Positions 1 through 10,110 of a DNA stretch of 24,212 nt are shown here, one piece after another. The stretch is from Silene noctiflora. Its lineage: Eukaryota; Streptophyta; Magnoliopsida; Caryophyllales; Caryophyllaceae. The position numbers and the translations under genes were made by a program. The stretch covers positions 19,774 to 43,985 of the forward strand of contig VHZZ01015392.1 in NCBI GenBank assembly GCA_009801015.1. Direction: 5' to 3'. The notes below the pieces were generated by a model that saw nothing but the letters and a program-made list of their open reading frames with translations, searched no databases and was not told where the DNA came from. How positions within the stretch are numbered: position 1 is the first letter of the stretch; each line of letters starts with the position of its first letter.

Positions 1-1
1 T

Positions 2-1510
2 GGGAATGCCAACACTCACATTATCCAAACAAGTCATCTCCATAGTGCTATGCTTGGGTTTTCTTTTTTTCTTCTTGGACACTACATCATCCACTCCAGC
101 CGAAGCCGAAACTTCTTTCTCTAATACACCATTCATGGTATCAACTAACTTCTCACCAGAACTTGATAAATTTGACTCAACTGGTACTTCCTCCCGAACA
201 TCGGTTTTGGGAATCCCAACACTCACATTATCCAAACAAGTCATCTCCATAGTGCTATGCTTGGGTTTTCTTTTCTTCTTCTTGGACACTACATCATCCA
301 CTCCAGCCGAAGCCAAAACTTCCTTCTCTAATACACCATTCATGGTATCAACTAACTTCTCACCAGAACTTGTTAAATTTGACTCAACTCGTACTTCCTC
401 CCGAACATCGGTTTTGGGAATCCCAACACTCACATGATCCAAACGAGTCATCTCCATAGTGCTATGCTTGGGTTTTCTTTTTTTCTTCTTGGACACTACA
501 TCATCCACCCCAGCCGAAGCCGAAGCCGAAGCCGAAACTTCCTTCTCTAATACACCATTCATGGTATCAATTAAAGAAATATGGAACTTCTCACCAGAAC
601 TTGTTAAATTTGACTCAACTGGTACTTCCTCCCGAACATCGGTTTTGGGAATCCCAACACTCACATTATCCAAACATGTAATCTCCATAGTGCTATGCTT
701 TGGTTTTCTTTTTTTCTTCTTGGACACTACAGCGCCCACTCCACCCGAAACTTCCTTCTCTAATTCACCATTCCTGGTATCAACTGGAGAAATATGGAAC
801 TTCTCAGGGGAACTAGTTAAATTTGACTCAACTAGTACTTCCTCTATACCATCGGTTTTGGAAATACCATCACTCACATTATCCAAACAAGTCATTTCTA
901 TAGAGCTACGCTTCGGTTTTCTTTTTTTCTTCTTGGACACTAGAGCGTTCACTCCACCGGAAATTTCCTTCTCTAATACACCCAATGTGGTATCAACGGG
1001 AGAAATATGGACCTTTTCAGGGGAACTTGTTAAATTTAACTGAACTGGTACTTCCTCAAGAACATCAGCTTTGGGAATACCAACACTCACATTATCCAAA
1101 CAAGTCTCCTTTAGCTTGGCTATTCTTTTTCTTGAGTTGGACACTACAATGTCCCTTCCACCAGAAACTTCCTTCTCTAATACACCATTCATGGTATCAA
1201 CTGAAGAAATATGGAACTTCTCACCAGAACTTGTTAAATTTGACTCAACTGGTACTTCCTCCCGAACATCGGTTTTGGGAATACCAACACTCACATTATC
1301 CAAACAAGTCATCTCCATAGTGCTACGCTTGGGTTTTCTTTTTTTCTTCTTGGACACTCCACCCGAAACTTCCTTCTCTAATACACCCATTGTGGTATCA
1401 ATGGGAGGAATATGGAACTTCTCGGGGGAAGTTGTTAAATTTGACTGAACAGGTACTTCCTCTACATCGGTTTTGGGATTATCAACACTCAGATTATCCA
1501 AACGCTTGCA
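2..1510 (-). repeat. Coding tandem repeat, units of about 204-231 bp
   Basis: The marker block around ACTCACATTATCCAAAC recurs near 13, 220, 428, 658, 874, 1084 and 1288, with a weaker copy near 1492, giving spacings of about 204-231 bp, all multiples of three. The leftmost units (1 to about 420) are almost identical at the base level; divergence increases to the right. Length differences are in-frame: a GCCGAA-type triplet expansion near 515-535 and an extra block near 570-585. This is a coding minisatellite expanded by unequal exchange or slippage. Confidence 0.9.
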
Positions 1511-2050
1511 TTTTCTTTTTCTCTTCTTAGACACTACATCATTCACTACAGCTGAAACATCCTTCTCTAATACACCAATGTTGCCGTTCACTTCAGCCAA
1601 AGCTTCCTTCTCTAATACACCCATTGTGCTAATCACTCCAGCCGAAACAGAAACTTCCTTCTCTACTACACCCATGGCACTGTTCACTCCAGCCAAAGCT
1701 TCCTTCTTCCATTTTCTTTTACTCTTCTTAGACACTACATTGTTCACTCCACCCAAAACTTCATTCTGTAATACAGAAGCTGTTAAAGTTGACGGTACTT
1801 TCTCTATAACATGGGTTTCGGGAATACTAACACCCACATTATCCTGTGCTATGGAATTCACACCACATTTAGCGGAATTAGTTTTGAGTTTTTTCTTTTT
1901 ATTCTTCGACACTGCAACATTCACTCCAACCGAAGTCTTACCCGAAACTTCCTTCTCTAATACATCCATGGCGGTATCAACTGATACTTCCTTTACAACA
2001 TCGGTTTCCGGAACACTAACATTCACATTATCCAAGCAAGAATCATCCAT
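2..2050 (-). CDS. Lysine-rich tandem-repeat protein, 5' part, runs off left edge
   Basis: I do not recognise this gene. Read on the minus strand from ATG at 2050-2048, the frame stays open for 683 codons to the window edge; the nearest upstream in-frame stop is at 2120-2122 and no other in-frame ATG lies between. The ATG is followed by G (MDDSCLDN...), a favourable plant start context. The protein is built from units of about 68-77 residues. Each has a VLEKEVS segment, a very basic patch such as SKKKKRKPKHS, then a CLDNVSVGIPKTDV segment and an ESNLTSSGEK segment. The first four units (residues 1 to about 250) are degenerate and the downstream ones nearly identical. No enzyme domain, signal peptide or membrane segment is visible. 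The basic patches resemble nuclear or nucleolar localisation signals, so a disordered nuclear protein of Nopp140/Treacle style is possible, but that is inference. The 3' end is outside the window, so the full length is unknown. An intron in the 5' leader cannot be excluded. Confidence 0.72.
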   Translation of the reverse strand, partial: MDDSCLDNVNVSVPETDVVKEVSVDTAMDVLEKEVSGKTSVGVNVAVSKNKKKKLKTNSAKCGVNSIAQDNVGVSIPETHVIEKVPSTLTASVLQNEVLGGVNNVVSKKSKRKWKKEALAGVNSAMGVVEKEVSVSAGVISTMGVLEKEALAEVNGNIGVLEKDVSAVVNDVVSKKRKRKCKRLDNLSVDNPKTDVEEVPVQSNLTTSPEKFHIPPIDTTMGVLEKEVSGGVSKKKKRKPKRSTMEMTCLDNVSVGIPKTDVREEVPVESNLTSSGEKFHISSVDTMNGVLEKEVSGGRDIVVSNSRKRIAKLKETCLDNVSVGIPKADVLEEVPVQLNLTSSPEKVHISPVDTTLGVLEKEISGGVNALVSKKKKRKPKRSSIEMTCLDNVSDGISKTDGIEEVLVESNLTSSPEKFHISPVDTRNGELEKEVSGGVGAVVSKKKKRKPKHSTMEITCLDNVSVGIPKTDVREEVPVESNLTSSGEKFHISLIDTMNGVLEKEVSASASASAGVDDVVSKKKKRKPKHSTMEMTRLDHVSVGIPKTDVREEVRVESNLTSSGEKLVDTMNGVLEKEVLASAGVDDVVSKKKKRKPKHSTMEMTCLDNVSVGIPKTDVREEVPVESNLSSSGEKLVDTMNGVLEKEVSASAGVDDVVSKKKKRKPKHSTMEMTCLDNVSVGIP

Positions 2051-2310
2051 GGAGGACCTAAGTTTGGATTTATTTTCCGTACACAGATTTACCTTAGCGG
2101 AGCAGATAACAATGATAAATTACCTAATGATCGTTACAGCAACCTAGGATTATACGCTAACCTGATGATCGTCGACGGTTGACGTTTGACGGTTGACGGC
2201 CGCCGGCGTGCGATTCCGATTGTGTTTCGGAGTTAGGGTTTCTTCTTGTTCGCGTTGCTTCGCATAAGCTTCAACTTGGGGCTTTGGCCAATTGTTCAAT
2301 TAGATAATAT
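2051..2310 (-). promoter_or_regulatory. Leader/promoter region of the repeat-protein gene with a telo-box
   Basis: Upstream of the ATG at 2050 the minus strand carries AAACCCTAA (2233-2241), the plant telo-box often found near the transcription start of ribosomal and other growth-linked genes. A GC-rich tract with GACGGTTGACG-like repeats lies at about 2170-2210. No clear TATA box was seen. A telo-box beside a gene with nucleolar-like basic repeats is suggestive only. Confidence 0.4.
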
Positions 2311-2875
2311 GATAGAGGATTTAGAGATGGTATAATTTAGATAATCGGTTTTTCTAAAGGGTGCATTATGGGTAAATGCAGAAATATTACGATATAAAAA
2401 ATGGTGTATTCAAGTATAAAATTAATGACAATACTAGATTGTTAGTGTTAATCGCATTTTGATGTTAGTGCTCTTACTCACTTAGAAAATAGAAATATCA
2501 ATCTCACCTATCTATAAGTTGATAGCGTTACAATTCAAAATATACTACTTGAAACCATAAGTTTCTTAGAAAAACCAATCATAAAGTATAAAATAAACGA
2601 GAATAACTAAAATGCACATTTTTATTGTCTTTAGGATTTAGGATAATTTTGCTCGTCATATTGGAATTTCTTTGCTACTTTGATAAACTACTTGAAACCA
2701 TAAGTTTCTTAGCCACTTAACGGTCAGCTTCACTAATTGGATTGCCTCGAAAATACAAGTGTGGAAATGTTAACAAATACAGATTAGTGAAGACAATGAG
2801 ATGATGTCCTCGAACAGATTGCAATGGAGTATAGATCATTCTTCAGTCTGTGTCGTAAAATTAGTTCATCCAATC
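2311..2875. other. Intergenic spacer with a 26-bp direct repeat
   Basis: This AT-rich stretch separates the repeat-protein gene from the 3' end of the ABC transporter gene. It contains two identical 26-bp copies (core CTTGAAACCATAAGTTTCTT) at 2544-2569 and 2687-2712, 143 bp apart. No convincing coding region or terminal inverted repeat was found. The part next to 2876 should include the ABC gene 3' UTR, but no clear polyadenylation signal could be assigned. Confidence 0.6.
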
Positions 2876-5800
2876 TTAACTGTCAGCTTTCGGTCCTTGC
2901 AACTGCCTCCTTACCAAGGCGGTGTAGATACCGTCCTTGTCCAAAAGCTCCTCGTGGCTGCCACTTTCCACCACCTGACCATCTGATATAACTGCTACCA
3001 CATTTGCACTTTTTACTGTTGAAAGCCTGTGAGCAATCACTAGGACTGTTCTTCCCTCCATAAGACGGTCCATGGCATCCTACAGATACATTTGATGTAA
3101 ACCTTTGCTTTTCAAGAAACATTTGATGTAAACTTAGAACTTGTCTATAGAGCATCAGAGCTACATCATCCACAAACAATGCCAAAAAAGCTTTTGCCAA
3201 TCACAAGTGAGGGCTCACAGCCTTACCTCCATGTCCAATACATGTGAAGGTTATTTTCACAGTGACTCGTGATGAAAATTGAATCAAGGATTGCAACTCT
3301 CAGCTGCTAATTCATACTCATAAAAGGCCTAAAATTTAGTATAGATCTGTCACCAGGTCATGTGTGTCGGGTCCAGGTTCGGTCAGTTTGAATCGGATAT
3401 GATGTGATTGGGTCTGGTAATTTAGGATTCGAATATGTTTCGAGTGCATTGTCATCAGACATCAGGTGTGGCTCAATTCGGTGCCAGTAAACTTCGTGAT
3501 CGGCTCAAATCTAGAAGGTTTCGGTTCATATTTTTGTGTTGTTGCTCAGGAACAGGACGGGTTATTAGACTGGGTTAGTTTTGCCATGTCCTATTTAGTG
3601 TTAGTGAGTTGCTCTGGTCTACTTCACCATATTCAAAACCCAAAGAATAGGAACTCAGAATGCATCATAAATATAAAACGAACATCAATATAGATCATTA
3701 AGATGAAATACAGCTAGATATTGTTAGTTTCTAACCTGTACGAGATATTCGCTTTCAGCGTCAAGGGCACTAGTGGCTTCATCCAGCAATAGAACTTTAG
3801 GATTCATCATCAAAGCCCTGGCAATAGCTATTCGTTGTTTCTGACCGCCTGAAAGTCTAATCCCACGTTCCCCAACATGGGTCTGATATTTGTCAGGAAA
3901 CTTGGATATAAATTCATGGGCATTTGCCATTTTCTGCGTAAATCAACAATCAAACATGCAAGGTCAGACTAACATATGAAAATGAATTGTATTAAAGACT
4001 AAAAAAGGTGAGTATCGTACAGCTGCATTCTCTATATCATCAATGCTGGCTTTGCCGTCCAGGCCATAGGCAATGTTCTCCTCTATGGAGCAATTGAAGA
4101 GAGTAGGCTCCTGGCTTACAATGCTAATCTGCAGTTCAAGATATGGCTAAGAAACTCTATTGTAGTAGTAGTACTAAATGAGAAATACAAGATACCGGGT
4201 AGTATTTTCTCTATTTCACAATGTTCTTTCCATTTGAATTTAGGTCTTTGAAACAATACTTAAACCATATACTACTTTTAAGTGAGTATAATTTTTTGAA
4301 AGATTTTTTGTGACAAAAGCACGTAATTTAAAATCTTACGGGAAACACTTCTAGGTTGTTACAATGTATGATTACGCCTTTATGATCAAAGCTTCGGAAA
4401 CTTTGATCTCAAAGGAAAGAACATTATAAAAACAAGGACGTATTATAAAAATGGATATGATGTGCTATTGTTCCTATGATTGAAGTGAAGATCCACAATA
4501 GACTGTTAAAAACATTCTACCTTGCTATGCAGGTGTTTGTGTGATATTTCTTCAAGCGGGACCCCACTCAGTAAGATCTTACCCTTGGAAGGATCATAAA
4601 ACCTCTCAATCAAGTTTGCAATTGTAGTCTGCATCATCAGAAAAAGAAACTGTAAGTTCAATGCTTAGATCTTACCCTTGGAGGCACACTATCCTCCTTT
4701 TAAAAACATTCTTCTTTGCAATATAGTTCCAACTTCCAATTTTTTCAAGACTGAGCAAAGAAATCGAGACTTACTTTTCCGCCACCACTTGGGCCAACAA
4801 GAGCGACTTTGGAGCCAGGCTGCAATTTCAAGTTTATTCCCTGGAATTTGCAGGACATTGTCAAATACCACATTTAGTGAGGAGTAAGGACATAGGAGTA
4901 TAGGACAGTTATCGTGATTAAAGGCAAGTAGTTTTTACCTTGAGTACCATATCTTTTGGCCGTGAAGGATATGAGAACCAGACATCATCCAATGACACCT
5001 CCGCATCCTGATCACTGAACAAAGAACAAAAGGAAAATGTTGGCTTAAGGCTTCGTTCGACGACCCCAAATTATTTTAGGACTAATGCTATGTTGTTTTT
5101 TTATCGAGGGTAGCATCAGCAGATGCCTCATATGCTGCCAAATGTTTGCTTAAGCTATCAAGGAGAAATGAGGACTGTTCAAAACCAGCTCTCCAATTAG
5201 AAGTATAAGTTTATCCCGAAAGAACCACTGAAGCTAGGGAAACGAAATGTGAACTGAATAGCATAAAAGCCACCAATGAGAAATCTCGATACCAACACAT
5301 CTCATTTCTCTTTCAAGTATTTCAAATTGTAAACTACTTTTACAACAGAGAACGGATATGATTTCAGTTGTCAGTGAAGCAAAGAACAGTAACCAAACTG
5401 GATTTATTTCATAATAACAGGACAAAGAAGATGAGATTAAGAATGTCAACAACGCACCCTAAGGGACACTTAGATCCTGGTTTCGGCATGGATGATGTGC
5501 GGTCCAAGAGTTGGAAAACACGCCTGCTAGCTCCTGCTGCTTTCATTGCCACTGTGTATAACCCGGTTAATCCAGATATTGATTGCCCCACTGCAAAAGA
5601 AATAATAACACCTTGTTTATAAAGTGGTTCATAGAAACTGAAATTTATCTAATTTTCAGGTACACAGACTTTCACGTTATATTCTACAATTGCCAAGTAA
5701 ATAGTGTATCTACTTTAGTTCACATATACTTTGTCTGTTCATGAATAAACTTCCTAGTTTGTTTTGTACATAAAAATAAGGAACATTACAAAATGCGGAT

Positions 5801-8800
5801 TAAAGTGCGCGTTGATGAACGTCGTGGGGTCACAAACCATCAAGAGCACCAAATAGAGTACCCCAAAAAAAGGATTTCATGGACAACTCAGAATGTGAAA
5901 CAGAGATGTCTATTCAGGACAGAGAGAGTACCATTAAATCTCAAAAATTGCAGATTCTTGGACATCTCAAAATGGAAACAAGGATGTTTAATCATGGACA
6001 GCGGGCTTATTATCTAAATCTTATAAATCGCAGACCATAATGGGCAGCAAACAGTTGAACATTTACCTGTCAGGCTGTAGAGAATGAAGGAGGTTAAGGC
6101 ACCGGGAGACATGCCACTGCTGCCATTGATAGTCAGAATAGCACCATATATAACTACAACTATAACTGATAGGGTGGATGCTGCATTTAGTCCACCAAAG
6201 AACGCTCCTGCCACTTTCTGTAACAGCCAGTTACCGGAGTTAAAAAAAGCTAATGATGATAAACTAAGTTTAAATAAAATTTAGGAAAAGAATGTGAATC
6301 ACAATAGAAACGCACAGCTTGTGTGAGTCCTAAGTTTAATGTCTCATCCACTTTCTCAGAGTACCGTTGAATCTCAAAGTCTTCTTGGGCAAAGGACCTT
6401 ACTGTACGGATAGCACCGAAAGACTCCTGTAGAAATGTGAATTATGAATTACTAAAGTTTTCATTAAGATATGACAATATTTCTACAACTCCTGAGGTAC
6501 ATACAAAAAAGAAAGATGACACCAGCTGAGAATAACTTTTAACTAAATAAATGCTACAATTACATTTTATTTTTTAGGTTATGCTCCAGTGGACCTCCAT
6601 AATGTATTACTCCAGCCATCCCATTTATCATGTCCTCATTTGACTATGGTAGCCATAAAAATACAACTTCCTCCGTCCCATTTATCGTGTCCTCATTTGA
6701 CTAAGGTGCCTATACAAATACAACTTTGACCAATGTTTTCTCACAACATAAACTAGCGTGCGCCAATTAAAAACGATAACGTGATAAGTTGTTTTTATGA
6801 AACAAACTAGGCATACCTTACAGCATCTATTTGTGATCTATATATGTTTGGACAACTCAGTGGTCAAAGTTAAAAAGATTTGAGTATTTGACAGCCAAAG
6901 TCAAACCAGGACAAATAAGAGTGGGATGGACATAGTAACTTTTAAATGCAAACGGATTCACAAACCTCTGCAATTGAAGAAGCTGCAGCAGCTGCAGCTT
7001 GAGTCTTGTGAGAAAGTTCACGGAGAAAGCGACCGAATTTCCGTACAGCAACAGATATTGGAGGCACAACCACCAAAGCCAACACTGATCATAAATAGAT
7101 GAGAAATTGACTGATATAATCATAATATCATAAAAACATTGAATGCTCAACAACAGAAAGCTTGATCTTACATGTTAATTTCCACGACGTTGCAAACATG
7201 AAAGCAAGACCAATAACAGCAGTTGCAAGGTTTCTCATTGCTTCAGAAAGATTGGTAGTGGCAGCATTCTTTATGATTTGTGTATCTTCTGACAACCTGC
7301 TCAGAAGTTCTCCAGTTCTTGTAACATCAAAAAAGGCTATTTCCTGAAAGTCAGTTTATAAAAGAGCACAAAAAATCATTTTCATTCAAAATGGTATGGT
7401 ATAAGATGAAAAGAAACTTGTAAATTTACAGATTGAGGGATTGATCTGTTTCACCTGATTAACTATGTGGGAAAACAAATTCTTTCTCAATCTTGCAACA
7501 ACCCTTTCACTTGCAGAGGTAAACAACCACGCGCGCAGCGCCGTGCACAATGAACTGGGGGAGAAAAAAAACGAGAAGACATGTGAAGTCCCCACAACAA
7601 TAATATGCCAAGCTAGCTTTGAACAATCAGACATATCTTAAACTATCCATCTGAATGTATATCCTCATTTCACTTGGTGGTCTATAGATGTCCACTTTTG
7701 CCACTAATTTCTCCAAATATATGTAAACATAAAATGTTAACTTTGTTGTAGTGACTTATTTAAGCAACTGCTTTCATATATCTTTCCCAAGAAGTTGTAA
7801 CCGTTGTAAATTGTGAGAAAATATTGAGGTCAAAGTCAACATTGTTTGATCACCAAACAAGAGGCGATATAAGTGTGATGAACTTTAGACGAGAGTCATA
7901 CAGCTTAGTTATTGGCCAGTAGACTTACCCCACAAGAACAATCAGAACAATTTCTACTATGGTGTTCTCGACAGCTTTAACAGCATTGGCTTTCAGCTGT
8001 GGCGTGCTAATATCTCCCGACACAATGTCAATTATTTTTCCACCAAATTTGGGCTGCAACCAAAAAAAAGTGAACACTTAATTCAAAGAGCCATTATTTG
8101 TTCAAACATTGCTCAATTTGTGGAAATGTAAGTAAGATAGACGTACGATTAATATACTGGAAACAGCTGCTACCAAGAGTGCAATTGTAGCAATAACCAG
8201 TTTAGGTGCATCAGGTTTCGCCTGCAAAATGCGATGTTGACATTGGCTACATGTATGAAAAACAAGAGCATTTAAGAAACACAGAACAGAAGTAAAAAAT
8301 AAATAAATAAGAATAGCACACTTACAAGAGCAATAACTCTAGAGAATCCCACATTCGCAGCCTAAGCAACAAACGGAATGTCAGAAGCAAATTAAGCAAC
8401 ATAAACGAAAACTACTCCCACCATTCATTTAAATTCATTTCATTTTCTTTTAGACGAATGTTTTAAGCGATGAAAAAAAATGTGAGAGGAGCTTGGGGCC
8501 TACCCAAATAGAAAATTAGTGAATTTATATCAGCATACGAAAAATGTGGTGAATTTAAACGAATACAGGGATTAATAGTAATAAAAAAAAGGTTTTGGCT
8601 ATCCCTTACCGGCAGCTCCCCATTCTCCAAGTCTGTTAAACCTTCAGCTTCATCTCTCTTTCTGCCACCCTAAGAGAAGCAGATAGTTAGATACTAAAAG
8701 TAGGTCCCATCCAGAAGACGAGTCCAGATGAGCCTAGAAGACCATCATGAAGTTTATTAATTACAAAATGTAGGTTGTTCCTTTACGGTTTGAAACCAAC

Positions 8801-9742
8801 CATAACTCGAATTGAGTATTCCAACTGTCCTATCATGAACGCCTACTACTTGCCTTTTACAAGGCAACATAGCATAAAATAAGGTCATAGTATCGACTAC
8901 CTTGGGTGCATTTGATCCTTTGGGGGAAGATCTATAGCTTAAAATAGCAACATAGTAGCATTTTGAATCAAGACAATGATTTTCAAAATTGCAGTTTCAC
9001 CAGACAAGAAAGGGAAGTCAAGAAATACAAAAAATGAGCAATGCTAGATTAATCAAAACAAATGCTTGATTCTCATTATCATTACCCGATTACTACAAAG
9101 AGCTCCGGCTTCAAGCCATGGAAGCCTATAAAAGGTCGAACGCAAGCATCATTTCCCTTGCGACATTAGATAGGTTTTGTCCAAATGACCCTTAACAGAT
9201 AACAGATAACACAATATCTTTGTCTCCATCTAAACTGGATGAAACTACAAATAATCGAACAAACAGAAGTCCCCACCGTAACAAACTCTACAAAAAAAAT
9301 AAGCAATCCTACAAAACTAAGAACGCGCTTCCATTCAAAATTTCAAATTCATGGGCACTATAATCACACGTATAACAGGTAACTATACTCCGGATATCCG
9401 TTCCAACTTCCAACAGTCATCGTAACAACCCTCTCCGTCAAGGAAGGATACATCTAAACCTTTAAGCGACTAATACAGTGGCTGAATCAGAATTTAAACT
9501 TTTAGGGGTTGTTAAATTTTAACTAATAATAGTGAAAATATGATTAATTTGGTTCTACAATGGCCACGTTCTCTACAACAATAACACCAACATTACTCTG
9601 TGTCCCAATGACTCCCACAAATTGCAAGGTAATAATTCACTAACAATAATACTAGGGAAAAAGGGAATCTTACATTTCTATTCAAAAGAGGAGTTCTTGT
9701 ACCACCACCATGACCATGACCATGACCACCACCAAAATTCAT
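2876..9742 (-). CDS. ABCB27 (ALS1): Half-size ABC transporter, ABCB27/ALS1 (TAP-like) type, 17 exons
   Basis: Exons on the minus strand: 9742-9674, 8669-8610, 8361-8326, 8221-8147, 8053-7929, 7554-7455, 7343-7172, 7084-6966, 6426-6316, 6217-6067, 5590-5458, 5014-4939, 4840-4775, 4628-4521, 4128-4021, 3933-3736 and 3079-2876. All introns are GT..AG and the phases agree, giving 1911 nt and 636 residues, close to the roughly 640 of the Arabidopsis protein. An N-terminal membrane domain (helices near 63-80, 107-122, 197-226 and 302-319) precedes one nucleotide-binding domain. That domain shows Walker A GPSGGGKTT (425-433, split by an intron after K431), the Q-loop (Q473), signature LSGGQKQR (from 530), Walker [10 protein letters not shown] (550-558) and the H-loop histidine 586. 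The family forms dimers; ALS1 in Arabidopsis and rice is a tonoplast protein needed for aluminium tolerance, so a vacuolar role is inferred by homology. The N-terminus [11 protein letters not shown] is rich in His and Gly, unlike the Arabidopsis sequence as I recall it. Confidence 0.95.
3080..3735. other. Last intron of the ABC transporter gene, possible old repeat
   Basis: This 656-bp intron contains a G-rich segment (about 3350-3600) with repeated GGGTC/GGTTCGG-like words and little AT bias compared with neighbouring introns. That style is common in degraded plant retroelement DNA, but no open coding sequence, terminal repeat or family signature could be identified. Confidence 0.3.
6610..6935. 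mobile_element. Stowaway-like MITE with a duplicated left end, in ABC gene intron 8
   Basis: The left end CTCCAGCCATCCCATTTATC follows a TA (6608-6609). The right end GGGATGGACATAG is followed by TA (6936-6937). The reverse complement of the right terminus (CCATCCCACTCTTATTTGTC and then TTTGACT) resembles the left terminus, as expected for terminal inverted repeats with a TA target duplication. The left terminus occurs twice, 57 bp apart: TTTATCATGTCCTCATTTGA from 6624 and TTTATCGTGTCCTCATTTGA from 6681. The inner copy begins CTTCCTCCGTCCC, closer to the Stowaway consensus. No coding capacity. It lies between exons 9 and 8 of the transporter. Confidence 0.65.
7640..7890. mobile_element. Degenerate MITE-like element in ABC gene intron 5
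   Basis: The block TATATCCTCATTTCACTTGG (about 7659-7678) resembles the reverse complement of a block ending near 7875 (TATATCGCCTCTTGTTTGGT). This suggests imperfect terminal inverted repeats around a non-coding core of about 250 bp. Boundaries and target duplication are not clear, so this is a tentative call. Confidence 0.4.
8415..8580. mobile_element. Short MITE-like element in ABC gene intron 2
   Basis: A left end CTCCCACCATTCATTTAAAT after TA (8413-8414) is matched by a right end whose reverse complement reads ATTCGTTTAAATTCAC, preceded by a CCCTGT-like segment. The inverted match is imperfect at the tips. The interior is non-coding. The style is that of Stowaway-type MITEs. Confidence 0.45.
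8670..9673. other. First intron of the ABC transporter gene (about 1 kb)
   Basis: The intron between exon 1 (9742-9674) and exon 2 (8669-8610) has a good donor (GTAAGA on the minus strand) and the acceptor CTCTTAG. No coding sequence, clear repeat or known RNA was recognised inside it. Confidence 0.7.
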
Positions 9743-10110
9743 TTTTATTTATTTGGGTTCTTTGAAATAAAGAGTTATCCAAGAACCCAGGAAAATACCC
9801 AAATTGCAAAGGATGTAGTATAGAATATGCAAAACAAGAGTTGGGTATTTATTCAAGTGTGAAAGTTGGGTCCATAAAATAAAGGATTTCGCAGCTTTTT
9901 CAGAGAGTTAATCCTACCACACACACACACACAGTTAGAAAAAGTAGAGGGTGAACTATGGAGGATTGGAGGGTAGTGGTGTAGTCTCACTCTTGTGGAA
10001 TCTAGAGGCGTTCAAACGCGAGCTTGGGCCGGATATGGCCGGTCTCACGTTTAATTTTTGGCCCACGGACAACCGGATTTGAGACGGATTAGTGGGCTGG
10101 GCCTTTGTAT
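9743..10110 (-). promoter_or_regulatory. Putative ABC transporter promoter: TATA-like box and TGGGCY cluster
   Basis: On the minus strand a TATA-like AATAAATA sits at about 9846-9853, roughly 105 nt upstream of the ATG at 9742. Transcription would then start near 9815-9825 with a leader of about 80 nt. Farther up, four TGGGCY (site II) words occur within 80 bp: TGGGCC at 10025-10030, its reverse complement at 10060-10065, TGGGCT at 10093-10098 and TGGGCC at 10098-10103. A (CA)n run lies at 9918-9932. Site II words are linked to broadly expressed plant genes; assigning them to this gene is inference. Confidence 0.4.

Noticed and set aside
6..2147. Plus-strand ORFs with FLFFFLDTT-like repeats, resembling a membrane or secreted repeat protein
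   Set aside because: They are antisense to the continuous lysine-rich minus frame. The hydrophobic FFFL text is just the complement of the lysine codons, and the plus frame is broken by several stops.
2883..3200. Minus-strand ORF of 105 codons overlapping the last ABC exon
   Set aside because: It is in the wrong frame and crosses the exon 17 acceptor; the true exon is in the frame with the H-loop.
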